45,544 bases of DNA from Verrucomicrobiota bacterium (GTDB lineage Bacteria > Verrucomicrobiota > Verrucomicrobiia > Opitutales > UBA953), in contig JAURFU010000010.1 of assembly GCA_030834165.1 (NCBI GenBank), positions 1-45,544 of the forward strand, written 5' to 3'. A model generated the notes under the pieces. That model was not told the origin of the DNA. It did no database searches and was given only the letters and a program-made list of their open reading frames with translations. Below, piece by piece: positions 33,195-41,543 of this stretch. Positions within the stretch are counted from its first letter, which is position 1, and the number at the start of each line of letters is the position of its first letter. Made by a program: the position numbers and the translations under genes.

Positions 33195-34465
33195 GCGAAT
33201 TCCCCGACTCCCTCCGCCGCCGGCTCACCCGGCCCGCCGCCGTCTTCGGCGAGGGCGTGAGCGGACGTTCCGTCGCCGACTCGCTCGCCGCGGGCGGGTT
33301 CGCGTCCGTCATCTACGACGAGCGCGGGGAGAACCGCGTGTTCGGCGCCGAGGAGGCCGCCCGTCACGACCTGCTCGTCTACAGCCCCGGCTTCGCGCAG
33401 ACGCATCCGTGGCTGCTCGCCGCCCGCCGCGCGGGCCTGCACTGCCTCACCGAGCTCGATTTCGGCGCGCTGCTCTGGACCGGTCCGGCGGTGGCGGTGA
33501 CCGGCACCAACGGCAAGACCACCGTCACCGAGTTCCTCTCCTTCGCGTTCAAGCGCGCCGGTCTCGACGCCATCGCCTGCGGCAACGTCGGCCTGCCGCT
33601 CACGTCGCTGCACCGCACCGTCTCCAACGGGTCCTTCCTCGCGGTCGTCGAGGTGAGCTCCTTCCAGGCCGAGGACCTGCGTCATTTCAGCCCCGAAGCG
33701 GTGCTCTGGACGAACTTCGACGAGGACCATCTCGACCGTCACGGCGAGCTCGAGACCTATTTCCGCGCCAAGTTCCGGCTGCTCGAGCGCATGATGCCGG
33801 GCGGCATCCTCGTCGTCGGCGAATCGGTCGTCGCCGCCGCGCGCGCCTTCGGCATCGAGCTGCCGGACGACGTCCTCGTCGCCACGCGCGCCGAGGTCGC
33901 CGACGCCGTGCCCATGGGTTCGGTGTTCGACAGCTGGCCGCAGCGCGAGAACTGGTCCCTCATCGTGAAGTACTGGCAGGCCCGCGGCCTGCCGTTCCGC
34001 CAGCTCGAGGAGGCGGCCCGTCTCTTCCGCCTGCCGCCCCACCGGCTGCGCCGGGTCGCCGAAGCCAAGGGCGTCGAGTTCTGGAACGACTCCAAGGGCA
34101 CCAATTTCCACGCGGTCGAGGCCGCGCTCTCCCAGTTCGCCGTGCCGGTCCGATGGATCGGCGGCGGCAAGTGGAAGGGCGGGGACCTCGGCGCCTTCGT
34201 CCGCCGGATCGCCCCGCTCGTCGAGTCCGCCTGCCTGATCGGCGAGACCGCCGAGGAGCTGAAGCGCCACTTCGACGGCCTCGGCAAGAACGCCCGCTGC
34301 TATCCGTCGCTGCAGGACGCCGTCGTCGGCGCCGCCAAGGACGCCCACGGCCCCGCCGTGATCCTCCTCAGCCCGGGCTTCTCGAGCTTCGACCAGTTCC
34401 GCGGCTACGCCGAGCGCGGGCTCGTCTTCGAACGCGCGGCCACGGCCCTCGCCCAGCGTTCCTGA
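33191..34465 (+). CDS. murD: UDP-MurNAc-L-alanine D-glutamate ligase
   Basis: 424-residue ligase adding D-glutamate. VAVTGTNGKTTVTEF is the P-loop, ACGNVGLPLTSL and VVEVSSFQAEDL follow, then NFDEDHLDRHG with the metal-binding residues, NDSKGTNFHAVEAAL, and LLSPGFSSFDQF at the C terminus. It is about 15-25 residues shorter than average, mostly in the N-terminal Rossmann domain. Start overlaps mraY (ATGA). A 44-bp gap follows, the second-longest inside the cluster, before the LysM gene. Confidence 0.94.
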   Translation: MSEFPDSLRRRLTRPAAVFGEGVSGRSVADSLAAGGFASVIYDERGENRVFGAEEAARHDLLVYSPGFAQTHPWLLAARRAGLHCLTELDFGALLWTGPAVAVTGTNGKTTVTEFLSFAFKRAGLDAIACGNVGLPLTSLHRTVSNGSFLAVVEVSSFQAEDLRHFSPEAVLWTNFDEDHLDRHGELETYFRAKFRLLERMMPGGILVVGESVVAAARAFGIELPDDVLVATRAEVADAVPMGSVFDSWPQRENWSLIVKYWQARGLPFRQLEEAARLFRLPPHRLRRVAEAKGVEFWNDSKGTNFHAVEAALSQFAVPVRWIGGGKWKGGDLGAFVRRIAPLVESACLIGETAEELKRHFDGLGKNARCYPSLQDAVVGAAKDAHGPAVILLSPGFSSFDQFRGYAERGLVFERAATALAQRS

Positions 34466-34509
34466 TTTTTCCCAAACCAAACCCACCCACCCGAACCCAC
34501 CATACCACC

Positions 34510-35049
34510 ATGCGTCCCATCATCACCGTCACCGCCGTCGTGCTCGTGCACCTCTGCGTCATCGCCGTCCTCGTCGGCGTCAACGGCTGCCGCAGCACCA
34601 GCGGCTTCGAGCAGCCCGGCGACACCGTCGCGTTCTCCGGCGGCGTGCGACCCGTCGCGGCGGCCCCGTCGGCCGTCGTCCCGGTCCCGGCTCCGTCCGC
34701 CGTGTCCGTCGCCGACCGCCTGCCGACCCCGGCCCCGACCAAGCTCGCCGCGCGCGGCCCCGTCGGTCCCGGCGGCAAGCGCACCGTCCTCAAGGGCGAG
34801 ACGCTTTACAGCATCTCCCGCAACGAGAACACCACCATCGCCGCGCTCGCCAAGGCCAACGGCCTGCCGCTGAACGCCTTGCTCAAGGAAGGTCAGGTCC
34901 TGACGATCCCGGCGGCCGGCGCGTCCGCCGCCCCGAAGCCCGCCGCGCCCAAGGCCGCGCCCGCGCCGGCGCCGACCTTCGAGCCGCTCAAGCTCCTCCC
35001 GCTCACCGGCAGCGCGCCCGCCCCGGTCGCCGCGCCGGACAAGAAGTAA
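34510..35049 (+). CDS. LysM-domain lipoprotein within the dcw cluster
   Basis: 179 residues. An N-terminal hydrophobic segment ends in a possible lipobox (LVGVNGC, Cys27), so it is probably a lipoprotein or membrane-anchored. A Pro/Ala/Val-rich linker leads to one LysM domain at about residues 93-138 (KRTVLKGETLYSISRNENTT, LAKANGLPLNALLKEGQVLTIP), which binds peptidoglycan glycan strands. The tail is Ala/Pro-rich. The upstream 44 bp are almost free of G, with no Shine-Dalgarno site. Such a gene is not part of the canonical cluster; its place between murD and ftsW suggests a role at the division wall. Confidence 0.85.
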   Translation: MRPIITVTAVVLVHLCVIAVLVGVNGCRSTSGFEQPGDTVAFSGGVRPVAAAPSAVVPVPAPSAVSVADRLPTPAPTKLAARGPVGPGGKRTVLKGETLYSISRNENTTIAALAKANGLPLNALLKEGQVLTIPAAGASAAPKPAAPKAAPAPAPTFEPLKLLPLTGSAPAPVAAPDKK

Positions 35050-35070
35050 GCCCCTGCGCCGCGACACGCC

Positions 35071-36285
35071 ATGGTCATCAAGGTGAAGCAGGAGGAGCCG
35101 GGCGCCCTGGGTGGGTACGCCCTCGGCATCTTCGTGCTCGCCTTGGCCCTGGCGTTGTTCGGCCTGATGGTGCAGTACAGCGCGGGCATCTCGCTTTCGG
35201 CGAGCAACCGCACCGCCGCCTTCTACCGGCAGCTGGCCTACGTGCCGATCGCGTTCGTCGCCGGCTTCGCCTTCTACCGGCTCGACCTCGACAAGGCGCG
35301 CGCCTGGCGCGAGCGCATCCTGTGGGGCGCGTGCGGCCTGATGCTCCTCGCGCGCGTGCCCGGCATCGGCGTCTCGGTCAACGGCTCCTGGCGCTGGATC
35401 GACTTCGGCTTCTTCCGCCTGCAGGCGTCCGACCTCGGCAAGCTCGCCCTCGTCATCGTGCTGTCCGACCTCCTGGCGCGCATGCAGCGGCACACGTTGC
35501 CCAACAAGTTCCCGCTCTACCGCCTGCGGGATCGCCCGCCGTACATCTTCACGGACCGCGGCTGGGTCGATTTCCGCGAAGGCTTCGCCAAGCCCGTCGG
35601 CGTCCTGCTGCTGATCGCGGGCTTCATCGCGCTCGGTCCCGACCTCGGCACGATCCTCCTGTGCTGCGCCGTCGGCGGCACCATGATGCTCGTCTCCGGC
35701 GTCCGCTGGGCCTACGTCATCCCTTCGTTCCTGCTCGGGCTCGGCGGGTTCACGGTCCTCATCCTCAACTGGCCCAACCGCCTGCGCCGCTTCACCTCCT
35801 TCCTCGAGCCGTGGGAGAAGCGCGGCGACGAGGCCTATCAGCTCTTCGAAGGCATGGTGGCCTTCGGCGTCGGCGGCCTGACGGGGAAGGGCGCCGCGAA
35901 CGGCCTGCAGGGCCGCGCCTACCTGCCGGAGGCGCACACCGACTTCGTCTTCTCCGTCATCGGGGAGGAATACGGCCTCGTCGCCACGACGATCGTCGCG
36001 CTGGCCTACCTCGGCATCTTCTGGTGCGCCTACCGCGCGATGCGCCACACGGCCGACCTCTACCGCTTCAACGTCTGCCTCGGCGCCACGCTCTTCCTCG
36101 TCTTCCAGGCGCTCATCAACATGGGCGTCGTGACCGGCCTGCTGCCGACCAAGGGCATCTCGCTGCCGTTCATCAGCTACGGCGGCACGAACCTCGTCAT
36201 CATGGCGTGCATGGTGGGCCTCGTCCTCAACTGCGTCCGCGCCTCGGCCCAGCCGGCGTTCGTGCCGAAGGAGGCGCGCGCATGA
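35071..36285 (+). CDS. ftsW: Probable peptidoglycan glycosyltransferase FtsW
   Basis: 404-residue SEDS-family membrane protein that polymerises septal peptidoglycan with FtsI. Key blocks are VNGSWRWIDFGFFRLQASDLGKLA, LGPDLGTILL, LPEAHTDFVFSVIGEEYGL with the catalytic Asp region, and LPFISYGGTNL. About ten membrane helices. The cytoplasmic loop at about 145-175 (LPNKFPLYRLRDRPPYIF) is longer than in most FtsW. murG overlaps its stop. Confidence 0.94.
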   Translation: MVIKVKQEEPGALGGYALGIFVLALALALFGLMVQYSAGISLSASNRTAAFYRQLAYVPIAFVAGFAFYRLDLDKARAWRERILWGACGLMLLARVPGIGVSVNGSWRWIDFGFFRLQASDLGKLALVIVLSDLLARMQRHTLPNKFPLYRLRDRPPYIFTDRGWVDFREGFAKPVGVLLLIAGFIALGPDLGTILLCCAVGGTMMLVSGVRWAYVIPSFLLGLGGFTVLILNWPNRLRRFTSFLEPWEKRGDEAYQLFEGMVAFGVGGLTGKGAANGLQGRAYLPEAHTDFVFSVIGEEYGLVATTIVALAYLGIFWCAYRAMRHTADLYRFNVCLGATLFLVFQALINMGVVTGLLPTKGISLPFISYGGTNLVIMACMVGLVLNCVRASAQPAFVPKEARA

Positions 36286-37361
36286 GCCGCGTGCTGCTCG
36301 CCTGCGGCGGGACCGGCGGCCATCTCGCGCCCGGCATCGCCCTCGCCCAGCGGCTCGCCGAGGAAGGCCACGAATGCCGGCTGATCGTCAGCCGCAAGGC
36401 CGTCGACGCGCGCATGACCGCGCACTATCCGCGCCTGAGCTTCGTGCCGGGCAAGGGCCGCGGCTTCGGTCCGGGTCTCGTCGGCCGGCTGCTGTTCTTC
36501 CCCGCGCTCCTCGGCGCGCTCTGGTCTTCGTGGCGCCTGCTGCGCGCGTTCCGTCCGTCGGTGCTGGTCTGCTTCGGCGGCTTCATGAGCCTCGCGCCGG
36601 CGCTCGCCTGCCGCCTCGCCGGCGTGCCCGTGCTCGTGCACGAGGCGAACCGCCGTCCCGGCAAGGCCGTGCGCCTCATCGCGCGCTTCGCCACGTCGGT
36701 CCACCTGCCCGCCGGCGTCCGCCTGCCGGGCGTCGCCCCCGCGCGCCAGCATGATTCCGGCTATCCCGTCCGCGCGGAGATCCGGCCCGAAGCCCGCGAC
36801 GCCGCGCGCCGCGCGCTCGGCCTGCCGCCCGCGGGCCGCCTCGTGCTCGTCGTCGGCGGCAGCCAGGGCGCGGCCCGGCTCAACCGCTGGGTCGAGGACA
36901 ACCTCGAGGAGTTCGCCGTCCGCGGCGTGCACGTGCTCTGCCTCACCGGTCCCGGCGGCCGCGAGGACGAGGTCCGTGCGGAGCAGTCGGTGGTGAGGTT
37001 CCTGCCGTTCTGCCACCAGATGGCCGCGGCCTATTCCGCCGCCGACCTCGCCGTCGCGCGCGCCGGCGCGGGCACGCTCGCCGAGCTCGCCACCTGCCGG
37101 ACGCCGGCGGTGCTCATCCCGCTGCCGACCGCGGCGGACGACCATCAGACCGCGAACGCCCGCGAAAGCGAACGCGCCGGCGCCGCGGTCCTCCTGCCGG
37201 AAGCGGAGCTCACGCGCCTCGCCGGCGTCGTCTTCGACCGCCTTCATGACAACGCGGCCCTGGCCGCCATGCGCGACGCGCTCGCGCTGGCCGACGCGGG
37301 CAACCGTTGGGACGCCCTCGCCACGGAGACCGTCGCCCTCGCGGCCGGCGCCGCCGCATGA
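36282..37361 (+). CDS. murG: UDP-GlcNAc:undecaprenyl-PP-MurNAc-pentapeptide GlcNAc transferase
   Basis: 359-residue GT28 enzyme that converts lipid I to lipid II at the inner membrane face. ACGGTGGHLAPGIALAQ is the N-terminal G-loop; VCFGGFMSLAPALA and VLVHEANRRPGKA match the acceptor side; VVGGSQGAARLN, ARAGAGTLAELA and PLPTAADDHQTANA form the UDP-GlcNAc site. HEANRRPG differs from the common HEQN-x-x-PG at the third residue. ATGA overlaps at both ends. Confidence 0.94.
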   Translation: MSRVLLACGGTGGHLAPGIALAQRLAEEGHECRLIVSRKAVDARMTAHYPRLSFVPGKGRGFGPGLVGRLLFFPALLGALWSSWRLLRAFRPSVLVCFGGFMSLAPALACRLAGVPVLVHEANRRPGKAVRLIARFATSVHLPAGVRLPGVAPARQHDSGYPVRAEIRPEARDAARRALGLPPAGRLVLVVGGSQGAARLNRWVEDNLEEFAVRGVHVLCLTGPGGREDEVRAEQSVVRFLPFCHQMAAAYSAADLAVARAGAGTLAELATCRTPAVLIPLPTAADDHQTANARESERAGAAVLLPEAELTRLAGVVFDRLHDNAALAAMRDALALADAGNRWDALATETVALAAGAAA

Positions 37362-39634
37362 GCGGTTCCGCCTGGATGCTCGGGGCGTGCGGCATGGGCG
37401 TCGGCCCGCTCGCGCTCTACCTGAAAGGCGACGGCTGGGAGGTCTCCGGCTGGGATGATGCGACCGGCAGTCCGATGGAGCTCCAGCTCGCGAACGGCGA
37501 AGTGCCGCTCCTGCGCGATCCGTGGGCCGCGGGCCGTCGGCCCACCGTGGTCGGCCGCTCCAGCGCGGTGAAGCCGGGTCATCCCGCGCTCACGCTCGCC
37601 GAAGGCCATGGCGTGCGCACCTTGCGCCGCGGCGAGCTCCTCGCCGAGGCGGTCGCCGGCCGCCGCTTCGTCGCCGTCTGCGGCAGCCACGGCAAGACCA
37701 CCACCTGCGGCCTGCTCGTCGCCGCGCTGGCCAGCGCCGGCGCCGATTTCGGCTATGTGCTCGGCGGCCTGTTCCGCGATCCCACGTTCCCGCCCGCGCG
37801 CGCCTCCGCCGCTTCGCCGTGGGTCGTCGCGGAGGTCGACGAGAGCGACGGCACGATCGGCGCCTTCTCGCCCGACGTCACCGTCGCGGTCAACCTCGAC
37901 TGGGACCACCCCGACTACTATCGCGACGAAGCCGCGCTCGAGGCCGTCTTCCGCGCGCTCTTCGAACGCACGCGCTCCGCGGTCGTGATCCCCGCCGGCA
38001 ACAAGCGTCTCGAACGTCTCGTCGCCGGTCTCAAGGTGCCCGTCATCCGCGTGGGGGAAGAGGGCGATTACTCCTGCCGGCTCGTCCAAGGCGGACATGC
38101 CTCGTCGGTCGTCGCGCTTGGCGGCCGTTTCCGGGCGGGCCAGTTCAACCTCCCGGTCGCGGGCACCTTCAACCGTTCGAACGCCTCGCTGGCGCTCGCG
38201 GTCACGCACTTCATCACCGGCGGCCTGGTCGCCGAGCCGCTCGCGCGCTGGCGCGGGATCCGCCGCCGTCAGGACGTCCTCTTCGAACGCACCGGCCTGC
38301 GCGTGCTCGCCGACTACGCGCACCATCCGACCGAGATCGCCGCGCTCCTGCAGTGGGTGCGCGAGACGCACGCCGGCCGCCTGGTCGTCGTCTTCCAGCC
38401 CCACCGCCACACCCGCACGCGCCAGTATGCGCGCGAGTTCCGCGACGCGCTCGCCGTGGCCGACCACGCGCTCGTGCTGCCGGTCTACTCCGCCGGCGAG
38501 GCCGCCGTCGAGGGCGGGGGCTCCGACGCGATCGTCGCCGGCTCCGCGCACCGCCTCGTCGATGACCGCCGCGGCTTGCCCGCCTTGCTCGACGCGCTCG
38601 CCGAGGGCGCCGACATGGTGGTCGCTTTCGTGGGCGCGGGTGACATCGAACGCGACGCCGAGGCCTACGCAAAGGTGCTCCGCCGCCGCGGCGAAGGCGT
38701 GCTCACGGCCGACCTGCCCGACCTCGTCGCCGGCCGTCTCTCCGCCGGGTGCGTCCTGCGCGCCAACGAACCGCTCGCCCGGCGCACCACGCTGGGGCTC
38801 GGCGGCGCGGCCCGTTGGTATGCCGAGCCGGCTTCCGTCGACGACCTCGTCACGCTGCTGCGCGCGGCGGCCGAACTCGACCTCCGCTGGTTCGTGCTCG
38901 GCCGCGGTTCCAACCTGCTCGTGCCCGACGAAGGTTACGACGGCCTGATCCTGCATCTCGACGCCGCCCGATGGGGCGCCGTGACCGACCTCGGCGAAGG
39001 CCGTTTCCGCGTCGGCGGCGGCACCCGGCTCAAGGAGCTGTGCGGCGTCGCCGCGCGCGCCGGCCGCGCGGGCTTCGAATTCCTCGAAGGCATCCCCGGC
39101 ACCGTCGGCGGTTCGCTCCGCATGAACGCCGGCGCGATGGGCGGCTGGATCTTCGACGTCGTCGAGTCCATCGAATGGCTGACGCCCCAGGGCCGCGTGC
39201 GGGCCGCCCGCCGCGACTGCTTCGACGCGCTCTACCGCGACTGCCCGCAGCTGCACGGCGCGGTCGTGCTCTCCGCGGTGCTGCGTTCCCCCGCCGCGGA
39301 GGACCCCGCCGTCATCCGCGGCCGCATGGACGAGATGGCCGCCCGCCGCCGCGCCTCTCAGCCCCGCGAAGCCAGCGCCGGCTGCGTCTTCCGCAATCCC
39401 GAAGGCGACAAGGCCGGCCGGCTCATCGACGCCAGCGGGCTCAAGGGCCGCGCGGTCGGCCCCGTCTCCGTCTCGCCCACGCACGCCAACTTCCTCGTCA
39501 ACGCCGGGGACGCCAAGGCCGCGGACTTCCTCGCGCTCATGCGCGAGGTGCGCGCCGAGGTGAAGGCCCGTCAGGGCGTCGAACTCCAGCCCGAGATCGT
39601 GGCCCTCGGCCGCGAATGGAAGGAACTCCTATGA
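37358..39634 (+). CDS. murC/murB: MurC-MurB fusion: UDP-MurNAc L-alanine ligase and UDP-MurNAc dehydrogenase
   Basis: 758 residues in one uninterrupted frame. Residues 1 to about 450 are MurC: the P-loop is CGSHGKTTTCGLL near 107-119, then VDESDG, NLDWDHPDYY, TFNRSNASLALA, DYAHHPTEIAAL and QPHRHTRT. Residues about 455-758 are MurB: TTLGLGGAARWYAEP, LGRGSNLLVPDEGYDG, FEFLEGIPGTVGGSLRMNAGA, SAGCVFRNPEGD and HANFLVNAG. The catalytic position usually held by Ser is Cys676, a variant known in some MurB. The two enzymes act on successive intermediates (MurB makes UDP-MurNAc, MurC adds L-Ala), so fusion may channel them. Confidence 0.94.
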   Translation: MSGSAWMLGACGMGVGPLALYLKGDGWEVSGWDDATGSPMELQLANGEVPLLRDPWAAGRRPTVVGRSSAVKPGHPALTLAEGHGVRTLRRGELLAEAVAGRRFVAVCGSHGKTTTCGLLVAALASAGADFGYVLGGLFRDPTFPPARASAASPWVVAEVDESDGTIGAFSPDVTVAVNLDWDHPDYYRDEAALEAVFRALFERTRSAVVIPAGNKRLERLVAGLKVPVIRVGEEGDYSCRLVQGGHASSVVALGGRFRAGQFNLPVAGTFNRSNASLALAVTHFITGGLVAEPLARWRGIRRRQDVLFERTGLRVLADYAHHPTEIAALLQWVRETHAGRLVVVFQPHRHTRTRQYAREFRDALAVADHALVLPVYSAGEAAVEGGGSDAIVAGSAHRLVDDRRGLPALLDALAEGADMVVAFVGAGDIERDAEAYAKVLRRRGEGVLTADLPDLVAGRLSAGCVLRANEPLARRTTLGLGGAARWYAEPASVDDLVTLLRAAAELDLRWFVLGRGSNLLVPDEGYDGLILHLDAARWGAVTDLGEGRFRVGGGTRLKELCGVAARAGRAGFEFLEGIPGTVGGSLRMNAGAMGGWIFDVVESIEWLTPQGRVRAARRDCFDALYRDCPQLHGAVVLSAVLRSPAAEDPAVIRGRMDEMAARRRASQPREASAGCVFRNPEGDKAGRLIDASGLKGRAVGPVSVSPTHANFLVNAGDAKAADFLALMREVRAEVKARQGVELQPEIVALGREWKELL

Positions 39635-40554
39635 GCGCCGAACCCGAGATCGTCGTCCTCTGCGGAGGCCTGTCTTCCGAACGCGAGGTCTCGCTCCGCT
39701 CCGGCCAGGCCGTGGCCGGAGTCCTGCCCGGCTCCCGGCTCGTCGAACTGACGACCGACGCTTTGCCCGCCTGGCTCGATCCGGCGCGCCACGTCGTCTT
39801 CCCCGTGCTGCACGGCGGCTGGGGCGAGGACGGCCGCGCCCAGGCCGAGATGGAAGCCCGGGGGATCGCCTTCGCCGGCTGCTCTTCCGCCGCCAACCGT
39901 CTCTGCATGGACAAGGTCGCGACCAAGCAGGCCATGCGCGCCGCCGGCGTCCCGGCGATCCCCGAGGTCGCCTTCGCGGGCGCCGCCAAGCCGACGGCCG
40001 CCGCGCTCGTCGCCGCCTTGGGCGAACAACTGGTGATCAAGCCCTCCGACCAGGGCAGCAGCGTCGGGCTCTACATGCTGGAAGGGGAGGCCGCCGTCGC
40101 CGAGGCCCTGGCCGCGATCCCCGCCTCCGGCCAGTGGATGGCCGAGCGTCGTCTACGCGGCCGCGAGCTGTCGATCGGCCTGCTGGACGGATGTCCCATG
40201 GGCCTCGTCGAGATCGTCCCGCTCACCGGGGTGTATGACTACAGGACCAAATACACCAAGGGCGCCTCGGAGTATCGCTTCCCCGCGCCGATCCCCGCCG
40301 AACTCACCGCCGCCATCGGCGAGGCCGCCGCGCGCCTCTTCGCCGCGTGCGGCTGCCGCGACTTCGCCCGGGCCGATGTCTTCCTTGAGCCCGACGGCCG
40401 CTTCTATTTCCTCGAGATCAACACGATGCCCGGCATGACCGCCACCAGCCTGATGCCCAAGAGCGCTTCCTGCGTCGGGCTCGATTTCCCCGCGCTCGTG
40501 CGCCGCATGGCCGCCCCGGCCCTCGCGCGCGTCGCCCGCCCCGACCGCCGCTGA
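39631..40554 (+). CDS. ddl: D-alanine-D-alanine ligase
   Basis: 307-residue ATP-grasp enzyme making the D-Ala-D-Ala used by MurF. VLCGGLSSEREVSLRSG, VFPVLHGGWGEDG, MDKVATKQAMRAAGVPAIP, VIKPSDQGSSVGL, EIVPLTGVYDYRTKYTKG and FYFLEINTMPGMTATSLMPK are canonical. YDYRTKYT is the omega-loop region of D-Ala-D-Ala-forming enzymes rather than the lactate type. Start overlaps the murB end by 4 bp; ftsQ follows after 2 bp. Confidence 0.96.
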   Translation: MSAEPEIVVLCGGLSSEREVSLRSGQAVAGVLPGSRLVELTTDALPAWLDPARHVVFPVLHGGWGEDGRAQAEMEARGIAFAGCSSAANRLCMDKVATKQAMRAAGVPAIPEVAFAGAAKPTAAALVAALGEQLVIKPSDQGSSVGLYMLEGEAAVAEALAAIPASGQWMAERRLRGRELSIGLLDGCPMGLVEIVPLTGVYDYRTKYTKGASEYRFPAPIPAELTAAIGEAAARLFAACGCRDFARADVFLEPDGRFYFLEINTMPGMTATSLMPKSASCVGLDFPALVRRMAAPALARVARPDRR

Positions 40555-40556
40555 CC

Positions 40557-41543
40557 ATGGGCCTCTTCGATTCCTTGTTCGGCCGCCGTCGCGCCGCCTT
40601 CCGCGGCCAGGCCGACCGCGACTGGCGCGCCCTCGTGCCGCAGGACGTCCGGCGCGTCCCCTCCGGCGAGCTCGGCCGCAAGCGCATCGTGCGTTCGAAG
40701 CTGCCGACCGTGGCCGCCGCCCTTTTCTTCGGCGTGCTCGTCGCCTTGCTCTGGTGGGCCGTGGACGAGTCGACCGCTGCGGCCCCCGCCGCGAAGCTGC
40801 GCTTCCAGACGGACGGCTTCCTTTCCGCCGACTTCGTGAAGAAGGTCGTGGCCGCCGGTCCCGACGGCTTCGCGCGCGATGTCCGCTCGATCAAGGCGGA
40901 CCTCGAGGCGGACAACCAGGTCCTGGCGGCGGACGTCCGCCGGCGCGGCGACGGCACCTTGGAGATCGGCCTCCGCGAACGGCTCGCCGTCGCCAAGATC
41001 GCCAGCCAGTCCGCCAAGGGCGCGCCGATCCAGGTGCGCCTCGTGGCCGCGGACGGCCAGACCTTCGCCGGCGTGGGCTACCCCGAGCAGACGATCCGCA
41101 TCCTGCCGGAGATCCAGGATTACCGCGCGACCGGCGCCGACGACAAGCTGCTCATCGAAGGCATCGAGATCGCGGCGCCCTTCCTGCTGACGGTCCGCAC
41201 GACCTATCCGCACCTCTACAAGCAGTGGTCGGCGGTCTCGCTGCGCGACTGTTTCGGCGCGCAGGAGGATTCCCCCGGATCGAACCTCCGCGTCACCGTC
41301 CGTCCCGGCACCCAGCCGCTGGACCGGCCGGCCCTCGTCGAGATCGTCTTCTCCACCGCCAACTGGCGCAACGAGCTCACGCTCCTCGGCCGCATCAACG
41401 TCGACGAGCTGCTGCGCCGGCCCGGCGCGACCGCGTCGGCCTACGTGCTCAAGATGTCGATCCAGAACCGCACCAACGCCGCCTCGCCCGTCCCCGAACC
41501 CCGCCTCGTCCCCGTCAACGCCGCCCCCGCCCCTCTCCGATGA
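40557..41543 (+). CDS. ftsQ: Divergent FtsQ-type cell division protein
   Basis: 328 residues with a basic cytoplasmic N terminus, one membrane helix at about 48-68 (LPTVAAALFFGVLVALLWWAV) and a periplasmic domain. The stretch RGDGTLEIGLRERLAVAKIAS resembles the FtsQ beta-domain core (V-x-E-R-x-P-V-A), but a clear POTRA domain is not obvious. The identity rests on topology and on the ddl-ftsQ-ftsA position. In the division complex FtsQ bridges FtsL/FtsB and early proteins. Longer than Escherichia coli FtsQ (276). Stop overlaps ftsA. Confidence 0.75.
   Translation: MGLFDSLFGRRRAAFRGQADRDWRALVPQDVRRVPSGELGRKRIVRSKLPTVAAALFFGVLVALLWWAVDESTAAAPAAKLRFQTDGFLSADFVKKVVAAGPDGFARDVRSIKADLEADNQVLAADVRRRGDGTLEIGLRERLAVAKIASQSAKGAPIQVRLVAADGQTFAGVGYPEQTIRILPEIQDYRATGADDKLLIEGIEIAAPFLLTVRTTYPHLYKQWSAVSLRDCFGAQEDSPGSNLRVTVRPGTQPLDRPALVEIVFSTANWRNELTLLGRINVDELLRRPGATASAYVLKMSIQNRTNAASPVPEPRLVPVNAAPAPLR

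Noticed and set aside
37244-39484. 746-codon minus-strand frame opposite murC-murB
   Set aside because: Antisense shadow of a strongly conserved fusion gene; composition bias explains the open frame.
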